64,000 nucleotides of DNA from Congeria kusceri (Eukaryota; Mollusca; Bivalvia; Myida; Dreissenidae), in the NCBI GenBank assembly GCA_027627225.1, contig CM051027.1:38935618-38999617 (forward strand), read 5' to 3'. A program made the position numbers and the translations under genes. The notes under the pieces were generated by a model. The model worked only from the letters and a program-made list of their open reading frames with translations, was not told the DNA's origin and did not search any database. Below are positions 1 to 29,419 of this stretch, piece by piece (the stretch's first letter is position 1; each line of letters begins with the position of its first letter).

Positions 1-149
1 GGAGTATTATTTATATTTATAAACTAACCATGCATGTTAATTTGAATAACGGTTGGTCGATCTATTATTAAGAATTATTTAGAATTGCATTTTCTCTTAT
101 CTTCTCCTGTCGAGGCTACTCAATGTATAAATAGATTTTGCATCTTACG

Positions 150-785
150 GTTTGAAAATTAAGGTATCTGAATAAAATACGCAGAGGGGGGTAGGATCAA
201 TTTTGATTTAAAACATCGGTTAGTGCAAAGGACTAACTAAAGTATGAGTTGGGTAGTGGATGTGTTGTTGTTTTTGCTAATGGTTCTCAAATCACTTTTC
301 TCGATATTCTTACCTGACCCTTTTTCATTAAGTCATTGACAATTCTGAAAAATGCAGAAACAGTTGATTTTTATGTCTTTTTCGTAAACAGTTTTGGAGA
401 ACTAGTTGCAATGCGATAATTGCGATGGCTGTGCTATAAGGTAAAGTTTTGCTTTTTCTTTGATAATTTTCTGTCCAATGATCGTAAATGATGTTAATGC
501 AGGCTCTGAATACATCAATGTTGCATGTACAAATAACTGCATGCAAGTCTTGCAACTGTTGGAGATCAAATTTTTCAATTAATGTTTATGGTCATGCGCA
601 AACTGTAAGTTTGGTAAACATTGAATCAACAATCGTGTGTGCAAGCTAATCATTGATAACTTGTTGATGTTTTTTTCCAAACACAAGGGGCAATAACTCT
701 GGTGTTTCTGGCCCGATCATGCTTATATTCGACTTCACCTGTAGTCTTACGTTCATAGACAAACTGTACACAATTGGTGAAGATT
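150..785 (+). repeat. Left arm of the 162-bp-core repeat family (family B)
   Basis: This stretch matches, at high identity and in the same order, the left arms starting at 11840, 15545 and 16900 (for example GGTTTGAAAATTAAGGTATC and TGCTATAAGGTAAAGTTTTG). The terminal motif GCTCACCTGAG seen in the other copies is missing, and the sequence switches near 785 to an unrelated family, so it is truncated at both ends. Confidence 0.8.
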
Positions 786-1262
786 GGATGAACAAGATTC
801 TGTGTTTGATAAACACACATGCAACCAGTTGGTGCTGGGTAGCCCATTTCTTAGTCCAAATTAGGTCTGGGTCAAGATCGAAGTGAGGTTGGGTGATATG
901 GTTGGATTGGTAATGGTCATAAGTAACAACTGTGTAAATATCCAAGTGTTGTAGTAAGCGGTATTGGTGCTAGACGAACGGTAAACTCTAGTTAACCAAG
1001 AAATGGCACTTTTGAATTATTCTAAGTACAAATTAGGTCAAAGTCAAGATCAAAGTGAGGTTGGGTGATATGGCTGGATAGGGAATGGTCATAAGCAACA
1101 ACTGTGTAAGTATCAAAGTGTTGTAGTAAGCGGTGTTTGTGCTAGACGAAACGGTAAAATCTACTTAACCTTGTCACAGACGGAAGGATGGACAGGACGA
1201 ACACTATATGCCTCCCTCACTAAGATGCTGGGGGACATAAAAATGAAGACTGTATCCCGAAT
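786..1262 (+). repeat. Copy 1 of a repeat ending in a TATGCC/GGGGGCATA-type hairpin (family E)
   Basis: Matches 36060-36537 along its whole length. It has two ~170-bp internal repeats (AAATTAGGTC...AAGTGAGGTTGGGTGATAT), then a GACGGAAGGATGG tract, then an imperfect terminal hairpin at 1207-1239. It is fused directly to the family B arm at its left. Confidence 0.8.
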
Positions 1263-1269
1263 AATGTCC

Positions 1270-1627
1270 ATTTTGGCATATTTTTTTCACAAACAAAGGG
1301 CAATAACTCTGGTGTTTCTGGTCCGACCATGCTTATATTCTACTTCACCTTTAATCTCATGGTAATAGACAAACTGTGCAAGATTGGTGAAGATTGGATG
1401 AAAATGTCAATTTTTTATATTTAAAAAAAGAAAGGGCAATAACTCTGGTGTTTGAAACAATATCTGGCCCATTTTTTGGCGTCTGCTGAGATCTGATGGT
1501 CATACACAAACTGTGAAAGTTTGGTTAAGATTGGATGGAAAATAAAGTCTATACGTTGGGAAAGGGCATTTTTGAACTTTTTTGCATGAAAAAGGGGCAA
1601 TAACTCTGGTGTTACAGGTGTTAACCA
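1270..1627 (+). repeat. Two family B core repeats
   Basis: Contains GGGCAATAACTCTGGTGTTT units spaced ~162 bp, as in the family B copies at 12.4-13.3 and 16.1-18.1 kb, but without either family B end. Confidence 0.75.
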
Positions 1628-2455
1628 GAAAATCTATATAAAAAAGGGGCATAACTCTCGTCAAAATACAAAACATAGTTATGGGTAATGTTGCCCCTGA
1701 TACTAGAGTTGATGACAAAGGTTAGTTCCAAGTTTTAAGTGAACAACTTATGTAGTTTTGAAGTTACCAAACTTTCGAATATAAACTTTAAACAGAAAAT
1801 CTAAGTGAAAAGGGGGCATAACTCTGTCAAAATACAAAATAGAGTTATGGGTAATGTTGTCCCTGGTACTAGAGTTGATGATAAAGGTTAGTTCCAAGTT
1901 AAAAGTGAATAACTTATGTAGTTTTGAAGTTACAAAACTTTTCAATATAACCTTTAAACAGAAAATCTATGTGAAAAAGGGACATGGCTCTATCAAAATA
2001 CAAAATAGAGTTATGGGGAATGTTCACCGTGATACTGGAGTTGATGACAAAGCTATATTCCAAGTTTCAAGTGAATAACTTATGTAGTTTTGAAGTTACA
2101 AAACTTTTGAAAGTAAACTTTAACCAGAAAATCTATGTGAAAAAGGGGCATAACTCTGTCAAAATACAAAACAGAGTTATACGGAATATTGCCCTTGATA
2201 CTGGAGTTGATGACAAAGGTTAGTTACAAGTTTCAAGTGAATAACTTATGTAGTTTTGAAGTTACAAAACTTTTGAATATAAACATTAACCACAGAATTA
2301 AGTGAAAAAGGGGCATAACTCTGTCAAAATAAAAACAGAGTTATGGGGAATGTTGCCCGACACTGGAGTTGATGACAAAGGTATATTCCAAGTTTCAAGT
2401 GAATAACTTATGTAGTTTTGAAGTTACAAGACTTTTGAATAAAAACTTTAACCAA
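1628..2455 (+). repeat. Tandem array, ~166 bp x 5 (family C core)
   Basis: Units begin at about 1628, 1795, 1961, 2127 and 2294 with GAAAATCTA and contain GGGGCATAACTCTGTCAAAA and GGAGTTGATGACAAAGG. The spacing is 166-167 bp. Small open frames here are the repeat read through, not genes. Confidence 0.9.
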
Positions 2456-2700
2456 CTTCAGACGCGGACGCGGAAGCCGGCGCCGGGGGTAGTAGGAAAG
2501 CTCACCTATTCTTCGAATAGTCGAGCTAAAAATGTAGTCTTTATCGTGATAACGGTCCAAATTGTTGACGGCATAAAGACGACGGACGCCGCCGGAGAGG
2601 TCCCCTATACCAATAGCACTTCGTGCTCAGACGAGCTAAAAAGACACGTCTCCTACGATAACTGGTTCCAATACTGAGAGCTATACCGTGATAAACGGAG
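2456..2700 (+). repeat. Repeat right ends with terminal hairpin
   Basis: A GC-rich GACGCGGACGCGG tract leads into a 29-nt hairpin at 2499-2527 (AGCTCACCTATTC, TTC loop, GAATAGTCGAGCT). Then comes a second right-end segment of family B type (CCGGAGAGGTCCCCTATACC, CACTTCGTGCTC) to about 2645. Two right ends in succession indicate nested or fused copies. Confidence 0.7.
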
Positions 2701-2743
2701 GTGTATGTGTGTGTGTAGGACATTTTTATCGAGTGCACCGGGA

Positions 2744-3228
2744 TTCTCTCCCATATGACCATCACCCACAGAAGACTTGTTAGTAAGTTAACCCGATTGG
2801 GTTACGGGGGATAGTGCAAGCTACCGGAAACGTCCCGTTCCAGAGGCGACCCTGGGTCTGTTAGTGCCCGGTGTGAAGCACCTAGTACGAGGGATGATCC
2901 AGAAATACACGGAATTTAGTCACACATCCAATAATATTTATTACACGTCTATAAAAAATACATCAAAACAAAACGGAATCTCTCCCATATGGCATCGCCC
3001 CCACAAGACTTGTTAGTTGGTTACTGGGGATAGCGCAAGATACAGGAAACGCCCCGTTCCAGCGGCGACCCTGGGTCTTTTAGTGCCAGGTGTGAAGCAC
3101 ATAGTACACTGCGCCTCGGTTTAACGTCTCATGCGAAAGACGATGTCAGTATTTTAGGGTGTAGCGTGGGCTCGAACCTGCGACCCCTGGGATGTGAAAC
3201 CAGTGTTATCACTAGACCACGGTTCCAT
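2744..3228 (-). mobile_element. tRNA-derived SINE with a partly duplicated body
   Basis: On the minus strand, 3228-3158 reads as a tRNA-like head with box A-like GTGGTCTAGTGATAAC and box B AGGTTCGAGCCC. The body runs on to about 2977. A second, head-less copy of the body lies at about 2894-2744, sharing CGACCCTGGGTCT and CCCATATGG. Flanking sequence between the two is unrelated. The head resembles tRNA-Glu or tRNA-Gly but the anticodon arm is irregular, so it is not a working tRNA. Confidence 0.7.
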
Positions 3229-3299
3229 CACGGTGAATGGAATTATTTCGCTGGCACGTTATGATTTGCCGCTTTGAATTGAAGAACTTCCCGAGCCCG

Positions 3300-4988
3300 G
3301 TCGCAAGATTCACAACACAATCTCGTGACATCAAAGGTAATACGTATTTTTATTCAACATTAACCATTATTAATGTTTCAACGTGACTAAACATGACAAC
3401 TGTAAACAAGTCCACTGTAAATATCTTAAATACAAATTATACAGTAACCTGATTGTCAATATAGGTTTATTTAAAGCCAATGTAAAATCATTTTACTAAA
3501 ATCTTTGTACTTTTTTGCATGAGATACAATCACGAGGAATACAATACATTGCTCGTATGTTAACATCTGAGAATTGAATACATTATCTCTGACATCAAAA
3601 GCATTTACAATAATAACAGTAGCATGTTTATAATTAACAATTACAAAACACAAACAGCCCTAATGTGGCATTGAAACATGGTTTTTTACAAAACAAAAAT
3701 AATTCTTTGATGAAACCATTAATATTATATTCATATAATAGTGTATACAGTGTGTGTATGCCCTTAACTTACTGTTTAAGTTTTTTTAAGGAAGCTAATA
3801 CTTTGTGTCTAGATATAAATAGGAACAACTTGCAAAGTTCTTAACCCCCCCCCCATGTATGTAACTTTGGTATCATAACAAATGTAGGCAGCATTCTAGT
3901 TGTTGGTATCTGACAGGGCTACCACTAGGGGTAATTGAAATACTGTAAATGATACATTTACGCAGCATTGCCTGCTCTTGCTGTCTATTATGGCTAGAAT
4001 GGTTTGATTACTTCAAGTAGGAATCTATTGCAAAATGTCATGAAATGCATTAAAATGAAAAACACTATCAACATCTCTCATGTATGACAATGCAAATTCA
4101 TTAATGTATTGGATACACAAGTATGAAATTGTTAATTTTATAAATCAGAATCTATATACAATACAGTTGACACAATTTGTTAGAACTTTTTTTATAAACA
4201 CAAGAACATGAGTCTATGATGAGATGAAATTAACAAAGGCTTATGAAGATATGAAGACTTTCCATTAGTGACCTAAGGTCAACCTTTTTTTGCAAGACTG
4301 TTAAATTAACATAGAGTGCAATATGATAGCAATACATAAATACCAATATCATTGGGTGTGTATGAAATAAAATCTCTGGTAAATTTTTAACTGCAAGACA
4401 TTCAGTTTGACATGCATACTGCAACTGCTAACATAACCAGTTCAAAGGTATTATTCAAGAAAAACATTATTTTATTACTACAATTAAACTTTTAATATAT
4501 GTAGATTCTGAACTGCCAAATCAAGCAACTGCTTAAAGCAAGCTTACAAATGTCCCAGAGACGGTGTGCGCCATTTAACAATCATAACAAGACTTTGATG
4601 CATAGACTCACACAAGAACTGCAAGTGCATAACTATTGCATAAGGAAAATAAACACAAGCTATTGGTTTACAATTCTGAGAAAAAATAACATTTACTGCC
4701 CAGGCTCTCTCCAAAATGCTCCCCATAACAATAAACACAGAACATGTGTTAAAAACAACAACATATAATTCATAGATGGATAATGCCTATGCGAGGTTTC
4801 AAGGTACCAGCATGAACATAAACAATGTGGAAATGTAATTGCATTTAACAAAAGATTTCTTAACTTTACAGTATGCAACATGTGTGCAAACAAAACCAAG
4901 CAAAGTAAAGATGACTAACATGTACGAGTACCAATGCAAGAGTAAACAGATCCTGAAAAATAGTGTTCTTTTCAGGACACTGCCTCTG
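3300..4988 (-). other. Probable JMJD6 3' UTR and downstream sequence
   Basis: AT-rich sequence after the JMJD6 stop with no convincing reading frame. Minus-strand AATAAA hexamers occur near 4470, 3466 and 3350, any of which could end the transcript. A poly-C tract lies near 3842. Confidence 0.4.
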
Positions 4989-21703
<16,715 letters not shown>

Positions 21704-21978
21704 TAACAAAATACTTGTTCACTCCAAAAATGAGCAGTTTTTATTTCCAACCAATTTTGCTGTTCTTCCAGTTGGTAAAAATCACGTAGGCACAAGACAA
21801 GTGTTTTAAAGTTAAACTGGTCATCAATACAGTAGTGGGTTAGTCTGGTTCCCGGTTCAAACTTTTAGTACACCAGTATTGTTCAATAATAATGACAATT
21901 TTGTCGGGAAAAAACTTACCTTATATTATACGTACATGTAGTTTAAATAATAAACAGCACAGTGTAACCAACTCATCA
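21704..21978 (-). promoter_or_regulatory. JMJD6 5' UTR and proximal upstream region
   Basis: Sequence immediately upstream of the JMJD6 ATG, up to the LINE remnant that starts near 21979. A stop in frame with the ATG lies 12 bp upstream. No TATA box or initiator could be assigned, so the transcription start is unknown. Confidence 0.35.
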
Positions 21979-23780
21979 GCTTGGCCAGAGATAACTACTT
22001 GGAGCAAATGATGACAGAGCCTACACGAACCACAGAAACTACTTCTTCATGTCTTGACCTGTTCTTCACCAACAACCCAACTCTAGTCAACCAGACTCTT
22101 GCCATTCCTGGAATCACTGATCATGATGCTGTTTTCGTGGAATCTAGCCTGCGACCCATGATCAGGCCATCCACCAAGCGGAATGTGTACATGTATGGTA
22201 AAGCAGACTTCGAATCTCTGAAAAAAGGACTCGCCGGCATACATTCAGAACTACTTGAACGATTTAAAACATCAGATATAGACACAAGCTGGAACATTCT
22301 TAAATCGACTCTTCACTAACTGACAAACAAGCATATTCCACAGAAAACCATAAACACTGCAAAAAATAACAAGCCATGCATGGACAAAAAGTTAAAGCAA
22401 TGATACGAAAGAGGAATAAACTATTTTCTAGACAGAAAGCTACCAACAAAGCACAAGACATCTCCAATTACAAGAAGATGAAAGCCACAACTCAAAAAGC
22501 AGAACGAGACTCATACTGGAACTACATTGAAAACATAATTCACTATGGCGACCCGGATAAAGCTGAAAACACAAGCTGAAAACGAACTCAAGCGCTTTTG
22601 GGCATATATCAGTTCCCTGAAAAAGGACAACAACGGAGTAGCAACATTCAAAGAAAATGGTAAACTGCACGCCGATCCAAAAGGTAAGGCCAACATCCTC
22701 ATCAGACAGTATGAGCCCGTCTTCACTCATGAGGATGGTATAGAACCCCCCCCCCCCCCACAGCAGATGGAGACACATACCCGCCAATGCCAGACATCAT
22801 GGTTACAGAGGCAGGAGTACTCAAACTCATTCAAAAACTAAACCCAAAGAAGGCCCGCGGCCCAGACATGATCACCACCAGAATCCTACGTGACCTGACC
22901 ACAGAACTAGCCCCGCTGCTTGCAGTCAACCAACAAGGAAGTTTGGACACTGGCAAGTACCGGAAGACTGGAGAAGTGCAAATGTCTCGGCTGCCTTCAA
23001 GAAGGGTGACCGGGTCCGAAGCAGGGATACAAAAAACCGAGCCTATCACACATTGGTTAGATCGGGCCTCGAATACTGTGCGTCGGTCTGGAACCCCTAT
23101 ATTAAACAGTACACAGCCAAGCTGGAGATGGTACAGCGCAGAGCTGCCCGATACACCTGCAACTGAAATAGGAATACCAGCAGTGTTACAGACATGCTCG
23201 ACGATCTCAGCTGGGAATCGTTAGAGTCCAGGCGCACCAAGATCCAGCTCACAATGATGTACCGCATCCTAAACGACCTAGTACACAATGATGCGCCCAA
23301 ATATGTTGAACATACATCTACACGTACGAGAACTCAACGCAAATAAAAATTTCGACAACTTCATGCCAGGACGGACTACTACAAGAACAGATTCTTCCCT
23401 CGTACCGTCTGCACCTGTAATTCCCTACCGGCAACCATAGCCGAGGCTCCAGACTTAGTACACTTCAAGCAGGAGCTTTCAAAGATGACATTCTAATGCA
23501 GATATCTTCCCAGACTGTCTTAAGAACCAAAGATGGTCAGATTTGTTTCGGTCGAGTCAATTCCCATTAGGCGCTACGCTTGCCGGGGTGGTCTGACGCT
23601 AAGGAACCAACACAGTCTGGGAACTATCTCTTATGCACTCTCTCTTTGAACTGTCTGTTTCTATCTTTCCTATCATATAATGCTTATATCTTAAACGCGT
23701 TTAACTCTTCTTGCCACTAGCCTAAACGTTATGGTCAACCTGATGACAGAGTTTTGTATGATGTAGATGTAGATAAATTA
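21979..23780 (+). pseudogene. CR1/Jockey-like LINE remnant, RT core deleted
   Basis: Successive frames encode the end of an endonuclease domain (LDLFFTNNPTLVNQ, ITDHDAVFVES), the linker (ELKRFWAYISSLKKDNNGVA), the start of the RT (LNPKKARGPDMITTRILR; AAFKKGD near 23000), then jump to the C-terminus (LVRSGLEYCASVWNPY, RRAARYTCN, stop at 23494-23496). The fingers/palm with the catalytic Asp motifs is absent. A stop at 22317 and a frame change at the C11 run (22747) disrupt the rest. The 3' tail ends GATGTAGATGTAG. The exact clade is uncertain. Confidence 0.85.
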
Positions 23781-23905
23781 CTTTTTGTCTATTCAGTGAA
23801 TTCATGCAAAGATCTCTGATCTATGAAATCCACTGTGGATTATTAGAAAGTTCCTTGTTGTTTATGATTGCAATATCATATATCCAATATCTTGTAATAA
23901 ATATA
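23781..23905 (+). repeat. Direct repeat X, copy 1
   Basis: About 125 bp starting CTTTTTGTCTATTCAGTG, over 90% identical to 33603-33727 in the same orientation. It lies between two LINE 3' ends. Confidence 0.9.
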
Positions 23906-23908
23906 TAA

Positions 23909-24156
23909 GTCTGCACCTGTAATTCCCTACCGGCAACCATAGCCGAGGCTCCTGACTTGGTACACTTCAAGCAGGAGCTTTCAAAGATGACATTCTAAAT
24001 ACAGCTATCTTCCCAGACTGTCTTAAGAACCAAAGATGGTCAGAGTTGTTTCGGTTGAGTTAATTCCCATTATGCGCTACGCTTGCCGGGGTGGTCTGAC
24101 GCTAAGGAACCAACACAGTCTGGGAACTATGTCTTGTTTTGTACGATGTAGATGTA
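23909..24156 (+). mobile_element. Second, 5'-truncated copy of the same LINE 3' end
   Basis: Repeats the sequence from 23406 onward (GTCTGCACCTGTAATTCCC to the GATGTAGATGTAG tail). It has about 120 bp of the 3' UTR missing after CAGTCTGGGAACTAT. It retains only the last ~30 codons. Confidence 0.9.
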
Positions 24157-25919
24157 GTTAAAAAGGAGTGCTAGGTGCGTTAAGGGCCGATTTTGGCCTC
24201 ATTTTGAAAATTAAGGAAATTTGTATCACTAAATAAGCTATTTTTTCCATCTTTAGGATGTAATATTTTTAAAATCTTACAACCACTCATAATTATGTTT
24301 ACGCTGCAACGTCAAACACGACTACTGTATAAGCGTTCTGACGTAATTTGACGTTACTTTTGGAGTTGACGTCGTGGTGTATTTGTTGGCGTGCCGTTGA
24401 TGCTTGCTACTCGACTAATTACAAACACACGTCCAAAAATTCAACTCATGTTTAGAGATACAGATTATAAAAATGTATTGCATGTAAAAATAACGAATTT
24501 GTGTTGTTGCATGTTGAAAAGTCATTGATTTGCAATATTACATGGAAAATTCAGCCTTTTCCGACAATCCCGCATTTTATAAATAACATTAAGTTGTTGT
24601 GTCTTTTTGGTGTTTTTTTTTTTACAACTCGGATCATTCTAAAGCAGGCAATTATATAATATTTAATAAAATGTTAGGTGAACTTTTACGTACGGAAATT
24701 TTAACATGCATACGTCACATTCAAGAAAAGAACAACACATGACGCAGAATCAGACTTAGACGCGGGCGTAGCGAGTGGGTCGACTTTGCGATAAAGGCGT
24801 CTTATTTTTGATAGTATGATTTTTACTGTTAGATTAAACTGTTAATCTAGTTTATGAAGTGTTTCAAACTGAATTAGTCCGGTATTAATTGCTAAAGTAG
24901 ACATTTTTCTTTTCAAACCCTATTACTTGCGCGGTAATGGACACGACCGGTCCTTCGTATTGTACATTTACATCTACACCGTAGTCAATACGAGTAAGCA
25001 AAGATAATTCAACATTTTAGTATATATGAGTATATATTACTATCAGTATATTAAAACTATACTTATTCATTTAAAAACCAAAATATTTTAAATATATATT
25101 TGATTGTAATAACATCAGGTATGACAACGCGTATTATAAAATCGAATTCCGAATCGCGTATCTGAATTTTAATGTTCAAGTGACGTAATCACATATATTG
25201 ACAGTTAAGATGCAATGTTTTTCATGTTAAAAGCCAGATCTGCTGGAAAAGCGCCCGAAAATTTTGCTGACACGCACACCAATATGTCATCCGCATGAAA
25301 AGCGTGGATGTTTTGACCGCGATTTATAGAAATTATAAAATTTTGTAGCGCAGAGAATTGTGATATCCTTACTTGTGTTTAAAAATCTAAATTGAATGAT
25401 GCTGAAAAACGTGAACATGTGGGCGTGTGAAAATTAAACATTTTATGATATGCAGAAAATGTACTATTTCCGATTAAGATCGATATGTCTATTCTGTCAG
25501 GGAATCGTCCTAAAAGCAGAACTCAGTGGCGTATTCAGGCGTACTCCTGTACGCCCGGGGGTAAAAAAACAAAAAATGCTATGGTTAAACAAATAAGATA
25601 CATACCCGAAAAGTGACTGAAAATCTGATGCCTAACCAGTGTAAGGCACACTTGTGATCCTCTTTAAATTTTCAGAAGAAAAAAAACGACATCTAACTTA
25701 GCTGGAATGGTTTCATGTCTACTTAATGATTTTTATTTTATTAACTCACTACGTATATTCCGACCTATGCTTCAGTATAAATAGCTACTAATAAAAATAC
25801 GCATCTAGTAACTCAACCATAAAATCGTAACTTTAAAAGAGTTCGCATATAGTTTAAATGTAATTTCTTTCTTGTTTGTCCTTATTTTCTCAAAAATGTT
25901 GTTTATGTAACACGAACCG

Positions 25920-26456
25920 CTGGGTCCATATCCACAAAGCTCCTTAGAGGAAACTTAATTAAATTCCTTAAACTCATAAAATTCCTTAAATATGTGGCTT
26001 GTTCATTTGGAATTTACCTTTTCTTAAATGGTTTAAACTCTGTAAAGAATTTAGGAGGTCTTTCGATATGTGCCCAGATCTCCAGATCTACAAACAGGAT
26101 AAAAGGTTGTAGTGTGGAAAGTACAATATGGCAAGTACTAATATGTTACATTGAAGAACTATGGCCACATCATTAAAATTGGCAATCGTAAATGGGATAG
26201 TCAACTCAGGGGCTTATATCTTTGTGTGCATTAAAAAAAATCACTTAAGTGCCAATTTTTGTATTGTTATTTTTTTAAACTACACATAAATTAGTGAATT
26301 CCATTATATTTCAGTACACAGTAATTAATAATAAGTTGATAACTAATAAACACTAAGCACAATGTCTTTTCCATATGGAATAAAATGTTTAAGTGTTGTT
26401 GTATTTTAAGTTAAGGAAACAATTTTACTTAAGATGTTTCCGGAATATGGCCCCAG
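25920..26456. mobile_element. TIR MITE with CTGGGkCCATAT ends
   Basis: The left end CTGGGTCCATATCCACAAAG and the right end, read in reverse, CTGGGGCCATATTCCGGAAA, are inverted repeats. The next ~30 bp, with TTAAG/CCTTAA motifs, also pair loosely. About 537 bp with no coding capacity. Confidence 0.6.
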
Positions 26457-27300
26457 ATCATCTATTGCTCTCATAACTGTTTCGTACGAAATGCACACAT
26501 AAACCTCAGTGTGAACAGTGTCCGACTTTATTGGCCGAGTCCTGACTTTCTTTGCAATTGTACACTATCTGATGAGTGTGTAACCACGTTGCAGGCAATA
26601 TACTGTATTTGAAAGGACGTTCGGTAGAGGTGTATGGATCTGCAACTTAATTGTATATGGTTAGGTAAAGCATAATGACGCTTCAAAATGTTCTCTTCGG
26701 TTTCTTAAGCATTTTGTAATAAAACACAAATGAAAATATTCAAGAGAAAGTCAGTAAAACGGAAAATGCTGCGTAATAAGTAATACAAAAAAATACATCC
26801 ATTAAGTTTGCACCTGCATATTATCGTTAGTGTACGCATATTAAAGCGGTAACTTGAAAGGAATGAAATGCATCATCGTTTCAAACCGGCAGATTTATTG
26901 CTCAATAACATGTAAATTGCATATGAAATTGCTACTAAGTACTTATTACAAGTTATCTGATGTAAATTTTATGTATGCTTTCGTTCCAACTGCGTTATTT
27001 TATGTGTCTTTCATATCGAATTTAAACTTTAAATGACATGCCTAATCATGCAAGCTAAAAATGTCAATTTGCAAATATGTGAATAGGTCCTTTATTTTGC
27101 GGGTACTTTCACATTTCATGTACATGATAGAGGCCCGAGATAGGGAAAATTACCTACAAAATGGACATACAGACGTGCGTACATTCGATTTTGCCCTAAA
27201 CTGCTCACGGATTGTCATAATCACCCTTTATAATGTTAAATGAACACTCGAAGAAAATATGCTGCAATGTTGTTAAACTTCATGAAAGTTTGTCAGTAAC

Positions 27301-27750
27301 TTTCATTACCGCATTCATGGTATTAGAGTAACACGACTCGCATATATACCTATCATTACCGCATTCATAGTATTAGAGTAACTCGACTCGCATATATACC
27401 TATCATTACCGCATTCATAGTATTAGAGTAACACGACTCGCATATATACATATCATTACCGCATTCATAGTATTAGAGTAACACGACTCGCATATATACC
27501 TATCATTACCGCATTCATAGTATTAGAGTAACACGACCCGCATATATACCTATCATTACCGCATTCATAGTATTAGAGTAACACGACTCGCATATATACC
27601 TATCATTACCGCGTTCATAGTATTAGAGTAACACGACTCGCATATATACCTATCATTACCGCATTCATAGTATTAGAGTAACACGACCCGCATATATACC
27701 TATCATTACCGCATTCATAGTATTAGAGTAACTCGACTCGCATATATACA
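27301..27750 (+). repeat. 50-bp minisatellite, 9 copies
   Basis: Nine head-to-tail units in exact 50-bp register (starts 27301, 27351 ... 27701), each TATCATTACCGCATTCATAG followed by TATTAGAGTAACACGACTCG and CATATATACC. Copies differ at only a few positions (CAC/CTC, CTC/CCC, ACC/ACA). No spacers. Confidence 0.97.
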
Positions 27751-28919
27751 TATCCCCGAATAGTTTAAATACCTGTCCAACTATTGTTAAAGGATTAATT
27801 TCCATTCATTAATATCTCAAACATAAACATAAGTTTATTTGAATATCACAAACTTTACCACGTGCTCTCTTTTGTGAAATAGTGTAATTGCTAAACGTGT
27901 GATCCAATTGCAATGATTGGATCAAATTGAAGATTCATTTGAATATGATAGACATCTGTGGAAGCGCCCATTATATGCGATACGGAACAACGCTTTCTGT
28001 ATGTTTATCACGTGCACCACGTGCTTGACATCAGTAAGCTTCTTGGTCAACATTGGATATAGAGCATTATTGCGCATTGAAACTTGACCATGTTCTCGAT
28101 TAATCTTTTTCCCGAAAAAGGTAAAACACATACAAGAAATGACAACTCACTGGTACAGTATATTTACACTGTCTATATGAATAAATGGCTCGGGCGGTAA
28201 AATTGAGGCGCGGTCCTTTTTTTAACCATTTGGATCATGTAAATAAACAACGATTTTGAGTTAGAATGCGTTATTATTATACCACGTGGGCGTTACCCCG
28301 AATGGTTTAAAAACGCTTATCAGAAAAAATATGGTTGTTATTTTACTGATAACGATAAAATCGAAAATTATTTCCATTCAAACATGATCGGACAACATAA
28401 GTTTTGTTATTCGTTGCTCCGTAGCCGATTTTAAACACCATTTGCCACATGTCGAGAACTTTGACCATCCTTCCTAGTTAATGTTTGGTTTTCTTGATAT
28501 TTGTGTCGCCTGAAAAGGCTACGTATAGGTGTTACTTTTGGCGGCGTCGGCGGCGGCAATGTTGGCGGCGGCGTAAATACAAAAATCAATATACCAAGAA
28601 CAAATCAGAATAGTATTATTGAAGTATAATTATGCTTTCTGAGGCAGAAAACTAGCATGTCGCTTCTTGTTCTTTTTCCGTCCGTTCACTGCAAGATTCC
28701 TCGTGAATGCGGACACGGGTAAATCAGACAACGTGAAACCTGTCAGACAGCCAGACATACACAAAATGTATAACACACCTAAGTCAGGGGCTGTTCCAGG
28801 ATTTCGGGTTAGGGGGGGGGGTCGTAAACTTTTGATCGCGCAGTTATAACCCCGTTATGTTGTATGTGGGTCTGCAGTGGTCAGCTACAGATCCGTATCA
28901 AATATATAGGATAAATCTG

Positions 28920-28976
28920 TTCACATCATCATCTTCATCGTCGTCGTCATCATCATCATCATCATCACCACCAAAT
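28920..28976 (+). repeat. CAT/CGT trinucleotide microsatellite
   Basis: Interrupted run of CATCAT, CGTCGT and CATCATCAT ending CACCACCA. Confidence 0.9.
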
Positions 28977-29419
28977 GCACTTTGTTTCACTAAATAAATT
29001 AATACTTCACTATTTGTTCGAAAGTCATGTTGGTACATCTGTGTGTCAGACACCTGCTTTGGCAGTAAATTGCCCTTGTTTGATGTGCCTATCCAATAAA
29101 TTGTGTATGATATTTATCGTTATATATATCAGGAACATCTTTAAACATTTAAAATCCGTAAATTCAAAACCAGACGCATCGAGAATTTGTGTATTATTCA
29201 TTTACCGAATTGTAATGGTCACTTTTCAAACTAAACTATTTATTGAGACAAAGCTGTTTAAACTCGAAAGTAATCATTGATTTGACTTGAATTTCGACTT
29301 TAAATCATAATTATTCAAAACGTATTAATGCCCTTTTTGTGGTATCCTGTGCCAACGGTCACGGGTGTATAGCATCTGACATGTTTATTTAATACAGGAA
29401 ATTAGAAAAGAAAACACAT

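Noticed and set aside
3158..3228. Functional tRNA gene on the minus strand
   Set aside because: Box A and box B are present but the anticodon arm is irregular and the acceptor ends do not pair; a repeated body follows, so SINE.
27301..27750. CRISPR-like array
   Set aside because: The 50-bp units are contiguous without spacers and lie in a eukaryotic genome.
28975..29280. 101-aa frame inside the 9.4-kb segment
   Set aside because: Low-complexity hydrophobic composition, no homology recognised, no splice or neighbour support.
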